DNA of 64,000 nt from Acridotheres tristis (lineage: Eukaryota > Chordata > Aves > Passeriformes > Sturnidae): contig CM072898.1 of assembly GCA_037013685.1 (NCBI GenBank), forward strand, positions 1,736,001 through 1,800,000, given 5' to 3'. Below the pieces are notes generated by a model. The model saw nothing but the letters and a program-made list of their open reading frames with translations. It did no database searches and was not told the origin of the DNA. Below, in pieces: positions 25,301 to 35,182 of the stretch (the stretch's first letter is position 1; each line of letters opens with the position of its first letter). The position numbers and the translations under genes are program-made.

Positions 25301-28300
25301 CTCTTGATCCAACATAATATGTAATCCCCTCACTCCAATAAAAAGGAAAACATACGGCAGCTCCAGGCAGGGAACCACAGGCTTTTGACGTGAGGGAACA
25401 GTTAGTCCCCACTAAACCAGGGGGGAATGGAGCAAGATACACACTCTGTTGGGGCTCAGAGGATGCATTAGGTGCCTGAGCCAATTAACCTGTGTTCTGG
25501 GAGAAGAGTCTGGTTTACATTCATCCTCCCCTTCCTCGTCTTTTATGCTGTGCAACTACAGCACAAAATGTGCTCTGCTAGAGGAGCATCACTGTGCAAC
25601 CCCCCAGGTAGGTGGACACCCCAGGATGGTGCACACACAGCTCTCAGCTGAGATGGGGCTGCAAAGGGTGAGGGGAAAGTTCAGCCCCTGCAAACACCAG
25701 TTTCAGATGTACATGGCTGGAGTTCCTCAGGAAGATGTCTCTTGTTTGTAGGCTGTGGTTTGGTAGGTCAGTCTGATAACCTGAATGGTTTTTCTGTACC
25801 TCGAAACAGAGGGCTAAAAGCAGACTTTGGCATCTGAAACAGGATCTGCTTTGGGGACAAGAGCACAAAGTTAAGGCAGGACCATTCAGGCAGGGAATAC
25901 AGAGCTTTGGTCCCAAGCAGGCAAAGCATCTCCCCAGAGCCATGCCCTTGGCACTGACCATCATTCTGAGGTACCTTACTGCTGCCCTTACTGTGCAGTG
26001 AGCCCAGGCTCCTGTGAGTGCACTGCTGGATTCTTCCCTGGCTGGAAGGCTTGGTATCTAAGGCAGCTAAATCCTTCTTGGGCCTGTCTTCATTTTTCCA
26101 GCTTGCAAATAGCACTGAGTGAAATATAGGTCCAAACTCTGAGGTCACTAATTTGAGCTGGATTTGGGAGGTGAGTCCTATGTTATTTAAAACAACCACC
26201 AAAAGAGTCAATTCAAGCTTATTTCTGCACATCAAACAAAAACTTTCCATATAGACTTTAAAAACAGAAAATCAATCCTACAATAATACTGTTACTTTGA
26301 GAATCTCAGTGGAAATATTGCAGTGGATCAGAAGGCCAGACTGGCACCTGAACACGCTGCAAGAGCCGAGTGAAGCCGTCTGAATCACTGTCTCCCAAAC
26401 CTGTGTCATACACAGCATAGGCTGGGAAATAGCTCAGCCTTCACCTAAGAGGTATTTCTGTTTCTCCTAGAGGAGTGCCTACTAATGATCCTTTCTTTTC
26501 TGTCATTTTAACAGTATTCAGGTTTTCAGCAAACAGCAGACAAGTGCTTTGTTTGTGGACACCTCATAATGGAAATGGTAAGAGACCTAAACTCCTAATG
26601 ACTGGTAACTTGGGAGGTGCACTGTGAGACATCTGCTTTCCCTACCCAGGCTGGTATTGTGGCTTCACTGCTGTCAGTATGGTTTTTGAAACTGAGGTAG
26701 TAAATAAAAGTACCTTCATGCTCTGTTACAACTATTAAGTACAGAAAGTTGGGCTTCTTTGCTACTTACGAATATGGAAGGCTGTTATTCTGTCATTTGT
26801 GAGTTAAAATAAAATAGAATTTTAATACTAAAGGGGGAAAGTACAGCACAACTTCATATGAGAATATGGTAAAGGAACACAGTGGATGTGCCCTGTAAGA
26901 CAGCAAATAACAAGAGCTGAGTAGTGTGTGGAAACTGGGATAGAGCAGAGAGGGATAGTATCAGTAGTCCTGAGGTTTGTCACCTGCTCTGTGACCTGCT
27001 TTGTTTACCCTCTGTTGCTTGTTCCACGTCATTTAAAATGTATTATTACCACTGGGATTTGTAGGAAGCCAATAGTCAGAGTTACTTTTGTAATAAAAAA
27101 AAATCAAAGGGCTTTGGGTTGGCCAGATACTACTGGCATCATTTCAGTGGGTGAAAGTAGGAAGTGTTTTGTGTGCTCTTCCTAAGCAGAAATTCCCAAA
27201 CACAATGAAGTGGTTTGCACAACGAAGAAGGGCAGATCCTGTAGTGTATCTATTTTCCTCTGGCTTTAAAGTGTGCATGAACCTCAGTGTGCTTAAGAGA
27301 AGTAGCTGTTGTGTTGCACACACGGAGGTTCAGTCGGAGCTGGAACAGAGACTTCTCTAATGAGGATTCTGGCTCATATCCTGGCACCACTGGTTGGACA
27401 AGGATATTGTTCGTTTTAGCCAAACAGCAAATTTCTAGAGTTGTGTCATGCTGGGAGGGGGAGGGGTATCCTGACTTGCATGCTTTGAGCTGGCCCTTAA
27501 TTGCAGAATCCCAGGCAAGAGTCCATAATATCTCACTGGTGGAGCTCAGTAGCTGGAAGCTTGGCAGGTGCTTGTCTGCCTCTCTCCCATCAGCAAGTGT
27601 GCTCTGACAAAAGGGAACAGCTCTGGGAGCTCCAGGAATTCAGCATTCCTCAAACGCTCCTATTTGGCTAATTCCAGAGGGTTCTGCATGGGAGTGCAGC
27701 CCAGCCCTGCCGTGTGCTGGCCTGGGGCAGAGCTCGGGCAGTGCAGGGGCTGTGCAGGGCAGGGGCTGTGCAGGGCAGAGCTGGGTGAGGATCTGCCTGT
27801 GCTCAGTGCCTGTGGCTGCACCAGCTGTGCCAGGCTGGCACCACAATTTGCTCCTGCAGCAGCACCAACCCCAGTACAGGGACCATTCATTGGTTCTGGC
27901 TTGGAATGGCCTTACCAGTCAAACAGAGTCTGATCCCACTCACTGAACTACAGAACTTCATCAGAGAGGGAAAAAAAGTTAAAACTAATTGTCCTCTTTT
28001 TTTCTGTGCTTGTTTCCTCTTGGTTTGATCTTCATTCATAGCATCACTTATAGGGACATGGAGCTTGGTCTATGTAGATTTTCATCTCAAGCTTCCCAGC
28101 AGCTCCAAGCTGAGCTCTGCTAGCAGCTGAAATTTTGAAATTACCTTCCAAAGATACTTCTTACACCCAAAATATATGGAACCGGTCATATAACCTGTTG
28201 AGAGCTGCCTGAAAGTGATAACTGTGTCTCCCTCTTGCCAGGGGCTTGTTCATGGGTTTGCAGCATCCTCCTTGATGTTCCAGTACCACACTGAGTGTTA

Positions 28301-31300
28301 CATACAGGAATGTCAGGAGTGGAGGATCTGTTCTGTAGCAGTGCAGCCAAGACTGCATCAGATCTTTGCTTGAAACCTTTAAAATGCAGTAGGGAAGGTC
28401 AGCATGGGAAAAGCCTGGGCAGGTACATGGATCAGTATCCAAACAGATGGATAGTGATGGAATTTTATCAGAAACCAGTGGGCCCCTCTGACCGAGTCAT
28501 AACCAGTCAGTAACTGGGAGATTAGGATCTTTAGTTAATAAAGAGGAACCTCTTTATTTGCTTGTTTTGTTATTTAACTTTTTGATTAATGACCAGCTCA
28601 GATTCAGTCTGTCACAGCCTGTTAAGTTTTGTAAAATAACTCTGTATCTCAGTAACTTGTATTTGGGATTTCCCCAGAAGTGGTGAAGCCATTTTTAATT
28701 CCCATTGGCAGTCCTAGCCCTGCAGAGGTAAAGCTGATGGGCTTAGCTGCTTTTCAGTTCTAGCTCTTCGTTGGGAGCATATTGAAACCCACTTAAATAA
28801 GCCAGTTGTTTGTTTTAAGAGGCTCCTTGCTGACAGATCTGCAGAGTGGTAATTTCATCCTGAAGTGCTTTTCTCACTGTCATTATTAAGAATGAGAGAG
28901 ACACAGCAGTTTATGGGGAGAGAATATCTCATGTAATCATGCATGCACTTACTTTGTTGTTTGCCTCATAAGATCTTACAGGCCCTTGGAAAGTCCTACC
29001 ATCCTGGCTGCTTCCGCTGTGTGGTGTGCAACGAGTGTTTGGATGGAGTCCCCTTCACTGTAGATGTGGAAAACAATATTTACTGTGTCAAAGACTACCA
29101 CACGTGAGTACACAAATGCACTGCCTGCTCAGAAAAATTACACTAGTTAAATCATTGATGTAGTTGTAAGGCTTGTGATGGATAAAAAGGTCACTCCTAT
29201 TTGTTCAGATGTCCCTCAACTGCTTCTTTCATGTATTGCATTTAAGTATTTTAAGGTTTGTTAAGTAGTACTTCATGGGCCCAGTATGACATACAGTGGC
29301 CAAGTGAGGCTGAAAATCAAATTGTGTCAGAGGATGTATTTCTTGGGGGCTGTTCTCTACTTCTTTCAAGACTACCAACACTAATTTTACCAGGCCACTT
29401 CTGCAAGTGTTGGTAGGTTCTGCTGGCAGTTTCAAGAGCAGAGGTTCTGGCAGTGCTTGACATGGGTGTAAGTTTTGTTAACTGAGACAGAAGACATGTA
29501 ATTAACAGTTAGTGTTAGAACAATTTGAGCCTTACCTGACAAAAGGTAGAGTTGAAGAGATTGCTTTTGGACTCCTTCCTGATTCTACTCAAAGGCAACG
29601 GTATCCTGCTCTTAGCTCCAGTTAACCAATAACTCACTTATGCAGCAGGAGTCAATCACCCTGAATTCAACCCTACTGGTGCCAATCTGTCTGTGTTACA
29701 AGGACACAGGGAGTGCTGGCCCAATGACTGTCATAAAATGCAGCTGTGGACCATAAGCTCATCTGTGTATTTAGCTGGTAGATTCTGGCCACCATCAGCC
29801 CCTCTCCTGTTAGGCATGGTTATGTCTTTCTGATGTCAGAGAGTGACAGTCCCTAAGTCAGGAGCTGCTTTGTAGTCAAGCATCAAGGCTCTGGAATTTG
29901 AATGGTTTTATAAATAAAGGAAGCAAAGAAAAATGGCATGTACAGGAAGAGGGGTGGATTCACTATGCCTCAAGGTCAGGCAGACCTAAACAATAAGGTT
30001 GGAGTAGATCAGCCTTTCCCAAGTCTCCTTTTCATTCAATATCATGTAAAATTAGCGACGTTTCAAATCCTGTGGATCTCCATTTTCCTAAAAACAAGTC
30101 ATGATTAGAATGGCTCTCTTAGCTCTACTTTTTGAAGATGTTTTCAATGTGATTGGGACACTTTCTTTTTGCACCCTAGGGTTTTTGCACCAAAATGTGC
30201 TTCCTGTAACCAGCCGATCCTCCCAGCACAGGTAGGTGTTAACATGCACTGACTCTTAGGGAAAACAGCTCTTGGCATATGGGCATTTTCTAAAAACACA
30301 CTAAAGGCTTTTCCTTCCTCTCCCAGAATCTGTACTATGTTAGATACTAAATTAAACACAGTTCAGCAGCAAAGTCACTCCCAAACATTCCCAGAGGTTG
30401 TAATAGTCATATTACTTCTACAGCATAGTACTTTTATATCTTCAGGGTGCTTTCCAGGTCTTCATTAATCTGTTAGAAACCTCATTTAATTGAAAACACT
30501 GACTGGGACTCCAAAACCAGCTCGAGGAGTAAAGCCCTTGAAAAGGATCTGATGGTTACCCTGACCCTGTGAGAAGGCCACACAGTCTGTTGTCCTTAGG
30601 TCATGGACATGGAATGAAAGTTCTTAAAGGTGTTGAAAAGACAACAACAAAAATGGAGCAAGCTGCTTGCAAGTTCAGCCTGTGCTGACAGTGTTATTGG
30701 CACAAGTAGCCCAGAGTGGGGCTCCCTTGTGCTCTGGTGGGTGCAGGACCCTCTGAGCTGTCTTTGCTGAGGTCACTGACCAGCTCATTTGTAAACAAGG
30801 GCCTCAGCATCTCCCTGCTTTTCCTCCAGTCATGTTTACAGAGCCAGAGGTTCCCTCCTGTAAGCTGCTGTGCCGCAGTAAAGCCTGATGCTAGAGCCTC
30901 TCACGTGCCCACCCCCATCACTCTGCACATTACTCTCATTTGTCATTAGTATTTCTGTTAATTGGCCAAGTCTTATATAACCAAAAAAACCCTATAAAGG
31001 CTGAACCAGAACTGCTTGTCCTGATGGGTTGTGAGGAGAAATGTAAATTTCTCTATGTAAATGTCACTGAATTGGGGTCTTAAAAATTATGTTTTTCTTT
31101 TCAAGAAAGAAAGAAAAAGAAATAAAAGGCAGTCGTAGTGCTGACTCACCTGATGCCTAGCAGGACACACTCCATATTCTTTCCCAGGGAGATTTCTTAG
31201 GTTAGTTCAAGTCTAGCAGTGCAGGTGCTAACTTGCCCACAACTTCTCTCAGACATAGTCCACATCATATCTGGTGCTCTAACCACGCCTGGAACTGGAA

Positions 31301-34300
31301 ACAATGCAAGGCAACCAATTTAATGAGCTCTGTCTTCAGAGTGGATCAGGAAAAGAGCCTGTGAGGTTACTAGAGGGGTATTGGCTGCTCTGGAGGGCCT
31401 GGGGCTCAGCCAGGAATTGCAGAACTCTGCTACACCCACCCTCACCTGAGGTTCGGCCTGTGCATAAATTTACCTGCCAGACTGGTATGTCAGTCCCTGT
31501 GGGGACACAGTGACATGTGCATGTGCAAAAGAGCTGTGCAGCAGATGGTTTGAGAGGAATGCAAGTCCTGGAAAACAGAGCAGGATGTATACAAGGAAAA
31601 GTTACCCAATGACTGGTAATCTGTTCAGATCCTGGGTGCCCTTGGAAGATTTCTTGATTTCAAGACTGATTTGTTCCTTAAGGATGAGGTTTTGGCTACA
31701 CTTCCCAAATGAGCTCTGCAGTTTAGATGTGCCAGACACCCAGGCTGCTGCTGCACAGCTCGGGAGTGGTGCAGTGCCATGTCCCAGGGAGCTGCAGTGG
31801 TCACACAGCTGGGCTGCGTGGGGGAAGGGGGGATCCCGCAGGGAACAGCTCTGCAGAGCGAGGAGCCGTGCACTGCGGGAAGACACAAAATGCTTTTAGA
31901 CACCACTGTCACTTCCCTCTGCTCCCCGCCAGGGCTCCGAGGAGACCATCCGGGTGGTGTCCATGGACAAGGATTACCACGTGGAGTGTTACCACTGCGA
32001 GGTGAGCCCGGGATCGGCCCCGGGGGAGGCTCTGCCTTGGGGGGGACCTGCTCTGCCTTGGGGGGGACCTGCTCTGCCTTGGGGGACCTGCTTTGTCTTG
32101 GGGGACCTGCTCTGCCTTGGAGGGGACCTGCTCTGCCTTGGGGGGGACCTGCTCTGCCTTGGGGGGACCCTGACTCACCCCATGGGCTGCACTTGCTGGC
32201 TCTTGCACAGCTGGGCAAGTAGGGCTCTGCCCCAGAGCTCCTGGAGGAAGACAAAGGGGTGAATACTGCCTGGGTTGGAAGTGGTGCTGCCATCTCCACC
32301 ACCAAATTAGTTTTGGAGGGTTTTTTCCTCAATATATTAACTTCAAAGCTGAGCTTGGTATGTTGGGTTGAGTTTTCTTAATACTTCCAGATGGGGAGTG
32401 AGCAAAGACTACGTGCCAGTTCTGTTTTTCCTCATCTCTAGGTACAGTCTGTAGGGCTCTGATCTGAGGATTGAATTTACACTGGCTGAGCAGGAAAGGT
32501 GTCACACTGGAAGGCCTTTCTAGGGGATCTGGTTTTTCCATGCTGAGTGAATATTGACTCTTTACTAGGAAATTGACAGGGACACCATTGACTTTCTGTC
32601 ACTTTCTGGGGAATAGTTTCTTACTGTGCAGAACATTTAAACATTTATTGCCACAGATGAAGTTGTGGAATTAGTGCTCTTGCTTCAGAGAGGAGACCTG
32701 AGTTCATCCTTGGTTCTTCATCCACGAACATGAGACAGGAGACAAGCTCACTAAGTTAGGATCAACCAAAAACTTCCCTTTTGCCATAGGTTTGACGCTG
32801 ACATAGCACACAAATATCCACACAGATCTTACCTGTTAGCACCAGGGGTAACAATACAGCAGTGCTGCCTTCATGCACTATTACACAAAGGTTCTACAAA
32901 GAATCTTCTGACTGAGAGAGAAAATAACAAAATTCAGGGTATCTTGAAATGTTCTGCACCTAAATGTAAGGAAGACCCCATCCACTCAGCGATCTCCTTT
33001 CAACAGACACCTGATACTCCATCCATTTCTACTGCAATTTTCAAGAGAAATTGGCACAGGAAATCGCAGTATTTTGGAGAGCTGAACTTGCCTCCTCCTT
33101 CCCCCACCTATTGCTTTGTGCAGGCTTCACCTAAGATGACAGCTCCCTCCCCTGCTCTCAGGCTATTGACTTTATGCTGGAATGTCCCACTGGGGGTTTA
33201 TTTTCTGTTCTGTTTCATTATTCATTTCCCCATTCTCCTTCCCATTTGAGGCAAATCAAGCTGCCTCCACATCTGCCCAGAAAGGGAGAGTGCATTTATG
33301 TACAGAAATCAGGAGTCAGCCGTGTGTCAGCAGGGGTGGGTTACTGCCTGATGCTCTCAGATCAGGCTCTCTGTCCACTGCTGTCCCCAAATGCTGCTGG
33401 AAAAGTGAGTGCCAGTATTTTGAGGTGTGCACGTGAAGATTTTAGCAAAGGCTGCCATGACTTAGGCAGCCACTTCTCCTCTGCTGTTGGTTTCATCCTC
33501 ACCTGATGGCCACACACAGCCAGCGGTTAAGTTGGAAACTTTACAGCTTTTCTGTGTCATCCCTTTCATGTGCAACCACTTGTCTTCTGTGGAGGAGTTC
33601 AAGCCCTTTTGCAGCTCACTGAAGCCTCATTCTGAAACTGGAATCCACTGACAAGGCCTTTCCTTGCAGAAAGGGAATTCAGTTTTGGAGAGAGAAAAAG
33701 ATACAAACACTTGGCACATATGTAGGGCATCTGAAATTGGTAAATTCTAATTTTAAATCTTGTATAAATTGCTATAAAATCATTATATAATATGTTGCAA
33801 TACAAAAAAAATAACCTTTGCAGATACTTGGATTAAGATCTCTCTAAACTAAACTCCAGTTTTAAAGCTTACTTAAAAACCCATTTTCAGTCTTATTTTA
33901 GTATTGTAAAATCTGAGGATTTAAACTTGAGCTGTGAAGGAAAGCTGAAAAATTATACTTTGTGTCCAGTGAAAAGCTTTGCATTTGTTTTCAGTACTAA
34001 AACCACCCATATGCCCAGTTTGTTCTGTTGGTTTTTTTTTTTTCTTTCTATTAAGATAACACACACAGATATATATACTCAGAATCTCTGGTTTCTGAGA
34101 ACTGATCACAGTAATATTTTCTAAGTATTTAACATACCTGAAACATTAAATCTGAGCACCAAACTTCAATGATTTCCAAATACCATCAGAATTTCCAGAT
34201 TCTGTCAGAATTACAGTGATGGCAGCTGGAAATCAGGATGGTCCCTACTGCAGTGAACATAAAAGTCAGCAGGCAGGATCACTGGTAGTTGCTTTTCTGT

Positions 34301-34972
34301 TTTCTCTGTCTCTGTCTGTAGTTACATGTCAGTCCCAGAGGTACCAGCATTTCCACTAAAGGTGGACCACTAGCCTTGAAGTCTTTAAGTTAATTCCAAA
34401 TTGGAGAAAGTGTAGACCTGCTCCAGCAGTAAGGAGTCCTCTCTACTTATGCTCCCCCACATCTTGATTGCTGCTTTTCTACAGAATGAGCTCCTTCTCT
34501 GTTTGAGCCTCTTCCACGTTGTATTTGTCAGGCTGCTGGCCTGCTTTTAGGCTTTTGATTTGCATCACCATTTTCTAGATGGAGAAGAGACCAGAATGGG
34601 AAACAGTGGTGAAAAAAAGGCTGGGCACTGCTATAACCTGTCGTGTTAGATTTCAGTAGTGTCAGTGTGAGATGTCAGGATGCACCTCCCAGAAGCTGTG
34701 GAGGCTGCTGGCTTGGGAGGTGGGGATGGAGCTCTTGGGGTCATGCAGGACAGACCAGCAGTGCTGTCACAGCCCTGCCTCAGTCACTCACTGACTTGGG
34801 ATGTCTCTCTTTCTTCTAGGACTGTGGCTTGCAGCTCAATGATGAGGAAGGCCATCGTTGTTACCCCTTAGAGGGCCACTTGCTCTGCCACAGCTGTCAT
34901 ATCAGGCGCCTTAATATCAAACTGCCATCACATCCACCTCCCAGCTACCCCATGCATGTCACAGAACTCTGA
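13329..34972 (+). CDS. WTIP: WTIP, 3' part: six coding exons (LIM1 end, LIM2, LIM3, C-terminus)
   Basis: This is a spliced LIM-domain protein of the Ajuba/Zyxin family, 5'-partial in this window. Exons are 13329-13396, 26515-26577, 28973-29103, 30180-30231, 31933-32001 and 34820-34972. They total 536 nt and give 177 residues after a split first codon. Zinc ligands, numbered from the first whole codon: LIM1 end C17/D20; LIM2 C33, C36, H53, C56, C59, C62, C81, D84; LIM3 C93, C96, H120, C123, C126, C129, C150, C153. The tail ends in MHVTEL. AJUBA and LIMD1 share the LIM block, but a tail ending HVTEL is what I recall for WTIP. Known roles of the family: scaffolds at adherens junctions and centrosomes, LATS inhibition in Hippo signalling, P-body/miRNA silencing, and (for WTIP) repression of WT1 in podocyte nuclei. 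The N-terminal exon was not found. The assignment to WTIP rather than a paralogue rests on remembered family sequences. Confidence 0.9.
13397..26514 (+). other. WTIP: WTIP intron 2
   Basis: A 13.1-kb intron between the LIM1-end exon and the LIM2-start exon, bounded by GTAAGT and AACAG. Apart from the solo LTR at 16087-16710 I see no gene, RNA or other mobile element in it. Stretches such as 13990-14340 are AT-rich and non-repetitive, but conservation cannot be judged without alignment. Confidence 0.8.
16087..16710. mobile_element. solo LTR of an endogenous retrovirus, 6-bp target duplication
   Basis: A 624-bp AT-rich block starts TGTTGGAG, ends CCGTTACA and is flanked on both sides by ACTGGG (16081-16086 and 16711-16716). 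Terminal TG..CA with a 6-bp target duplication and no internal coding region is the signature of a solo LTR left by recombination between two LTRs. A 6-bp duplication suits class II (ERVK/alpharetrovirus-like) elements better than ERVL (5 bp). AATAAA occurs at 16569-16574 on the + strand. Orientation is not settled, because both strands can be read as TG..CA. The base composition breaks sharply from the GC-richer flank on the left. Confidence 0.8.
26515..26577 (+). CDS. WTIP: WTIP exon encoding the start of LIM2
   Basis: This is a 63-nt exon of 21 codons, phase 0 at both ends. It reads from [11 protein letters not shown] to HLIMEM and supplies the first C-x2-C pair of LIM2 (C33, C36). The acceptor is the pyrimidine-rich TTTTCTGTCATTTTAACAG and the donor is GTAAGAG. 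Because both borders are phase 0, skipping it would keep the frame but remove the first zinc-ligand pair of LIM2. The [24 protein letters not shown] block is diagnostic of the Ajuba/LIMD1/WTIP group. Confidence 0.93.
26578..28972 (+). other. WTIP: WTIP intron 3
   Basis: A 2.4-kb intron with GTAAGA and CATAAG borders. It holds a short GGGCTGTGCAGGGCA tandem repeat near 27747-27778 and nothing else recognisable. Confidence 0.85.
27747..27778. repeat. short 15-bp tandem repeat, about 2 copies
   Basis: Two adjacent copies of GGGCTGTGCAGGGCA lie in WTIP intron 3, inside a local GC-rich patch. Confidence 0.6.
28973..29103 (+). CDS. WTIP: WTIP exon encoding most of LIM2
   Basis: This is a 131-nt exon that opens in phase 0 with [16 protein letters not shown] and ends with DYH plus the first two bases of a threonine codon. 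It carries LIM2 ligands H53, C56, C59, C62, C81 and D84, completing both zinc fingers of LIM2. The acceptor is CCTCATAAG (a rather weak pyrimidine tract) and the donor is GTGAGTA. It is the best-conserved exon seen here and the anchor for identifying the gene. Confidence 0.95.
29104..30179 (+). other. WTIP: WTIP intron 4
   Basis: A 1.08-kb intron, GTGAGT to CCCTAG, interrupting a threonine codon after its second base. No other feature was seen. Confidence 0.88.
30180..30231 (+). CDS. WTIP: WTIP exon encoding the LIM2-LIM3 linker and start of LIM3
   Basis: This is a 52-nt exon: one base completing the split threonine codon, then 17 codons, [17 protein letters not shown]. It supplies the first C-x2-C of LIM3 (C93, C96). 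The acceptor is CTTTCTTTTTGCACCCTAG and the donor is GTAGGT. The exon ends in phase 0. Confidence 0.93.
30232..31932 (+). other. WTIP: WTIP intron 5
   Basis: A 1.7-kb intron, GTAGGT to CGCCAG, phase 0. It becomes GC-rich toward its 3' end (from about 31730). No other feature was seen. Confidence 0.88.
31933..32001 (+). CDS. WTIP: WTIP exon encoding the middle of LIM3
   Basis: This is a 69-nt, 23-codon exon, phase 0 at both ends. It reads from [16 protein letters not shown] to ECYHCE and gives LIM3 ligands H120, C123 and C126. The acceptor is CTCTGCTCCCCGCCAG and the donor is GTGAGC. Because the exon is symmetric, skipping would be in-frame but would destroy both zinc sites of LIM3. A G-run minisatellite starts 28 bases after the exon. 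Confidence 0.94.
32002..34819 (+). other. WTIP: WTIP intron 6
   Basis: A 2.8-kb intron, GTGAGC to TTCTAG, phase 0. Its first 170 bases are almost filled by a G-run minisatellite. The rest shows no gene or recognised repeat. Confidence 0.88.
32029..32171 (+). repeat. 19-21-bp G-run minisatellite beside a WTIP donor site
   Basis: Seven units follow the pattern GCTCTGCCTT, a run of five to seven G, then ACCT (one unit reads GGAGGGG). Five units are 21 bp and two are 19 bp. The array begins 28 bases after the end of the exon that ends at 32001. The G-runs are on the sense strand, so they are present in the pre-mRNA. The array keeps frames open, giving low-complexity ORFs on both strands that are not genes. 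Confidence 0.92.
34820..34972 (+). CDS. WTIP: WTIP terminal coding exon: end of LIM3 and PDZ-ligand tail
   Basis: The acceptor is TCTCTCTTTCTTCTAG. Fifty codons and TGA (34970-34972) follow. The exon starts [20 protein letters not shown], supplying LIM3 ligands C129, C150 and C153. A short proline-rich tail follows and ends MHVTEL. The last four residues fit the class I PDZ-ligand pattern (T/S-x-hydrophobic). This ending separates WTIP from AJUBA and LIMD1 as I recall those sequences. Confidence 0.95.
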   Translation, partial: DCGLQLNDEEGHRCYPLEGHLLCHSCHIRRLNIKLPSHPPPSYPMHVTEL

Positions 34973-35176
34973 AAGACTTTTCCATGATCCATAAGCCGTT
35001 TGAAAGAGAAGACAAAAATGTAAAAATTACTTTCGTGTTCCTTTAAAGATGAGGTTCCAGTAATAACCATCTAAACCAGCTATTTATTTTTTGAATCAGA
35101 GGTGAGGGGTCCTTTTCTGATCTTGTACATATGCATTCTTTTATCTAGACATTTTCACTGAGACACCGTCTACTTG

Positions 35177-35182
35177 AATAAA
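35177..35182 (+). terminator. WTIP: possible proximal WTIP poly(A) signal
   Basis: AATAAA lies 205 bases after the stop codon. Downstream sequence is not strongly GT-rich, so use is uncertain. If used, it would give a short 3' UTR that keeps only the first of the four TGTANATA motifs. Confidence 0.3.

Noticed and set aside
31625..32332. 235-codon minus-strand and 147-codon plus-strand ORFs around the LIM3 exon
   Set aside because: Both run through the G-run minisatellite and overlap the real WTIP exon in other frames. The sequence is low-complexity proline- or leucine-rich.
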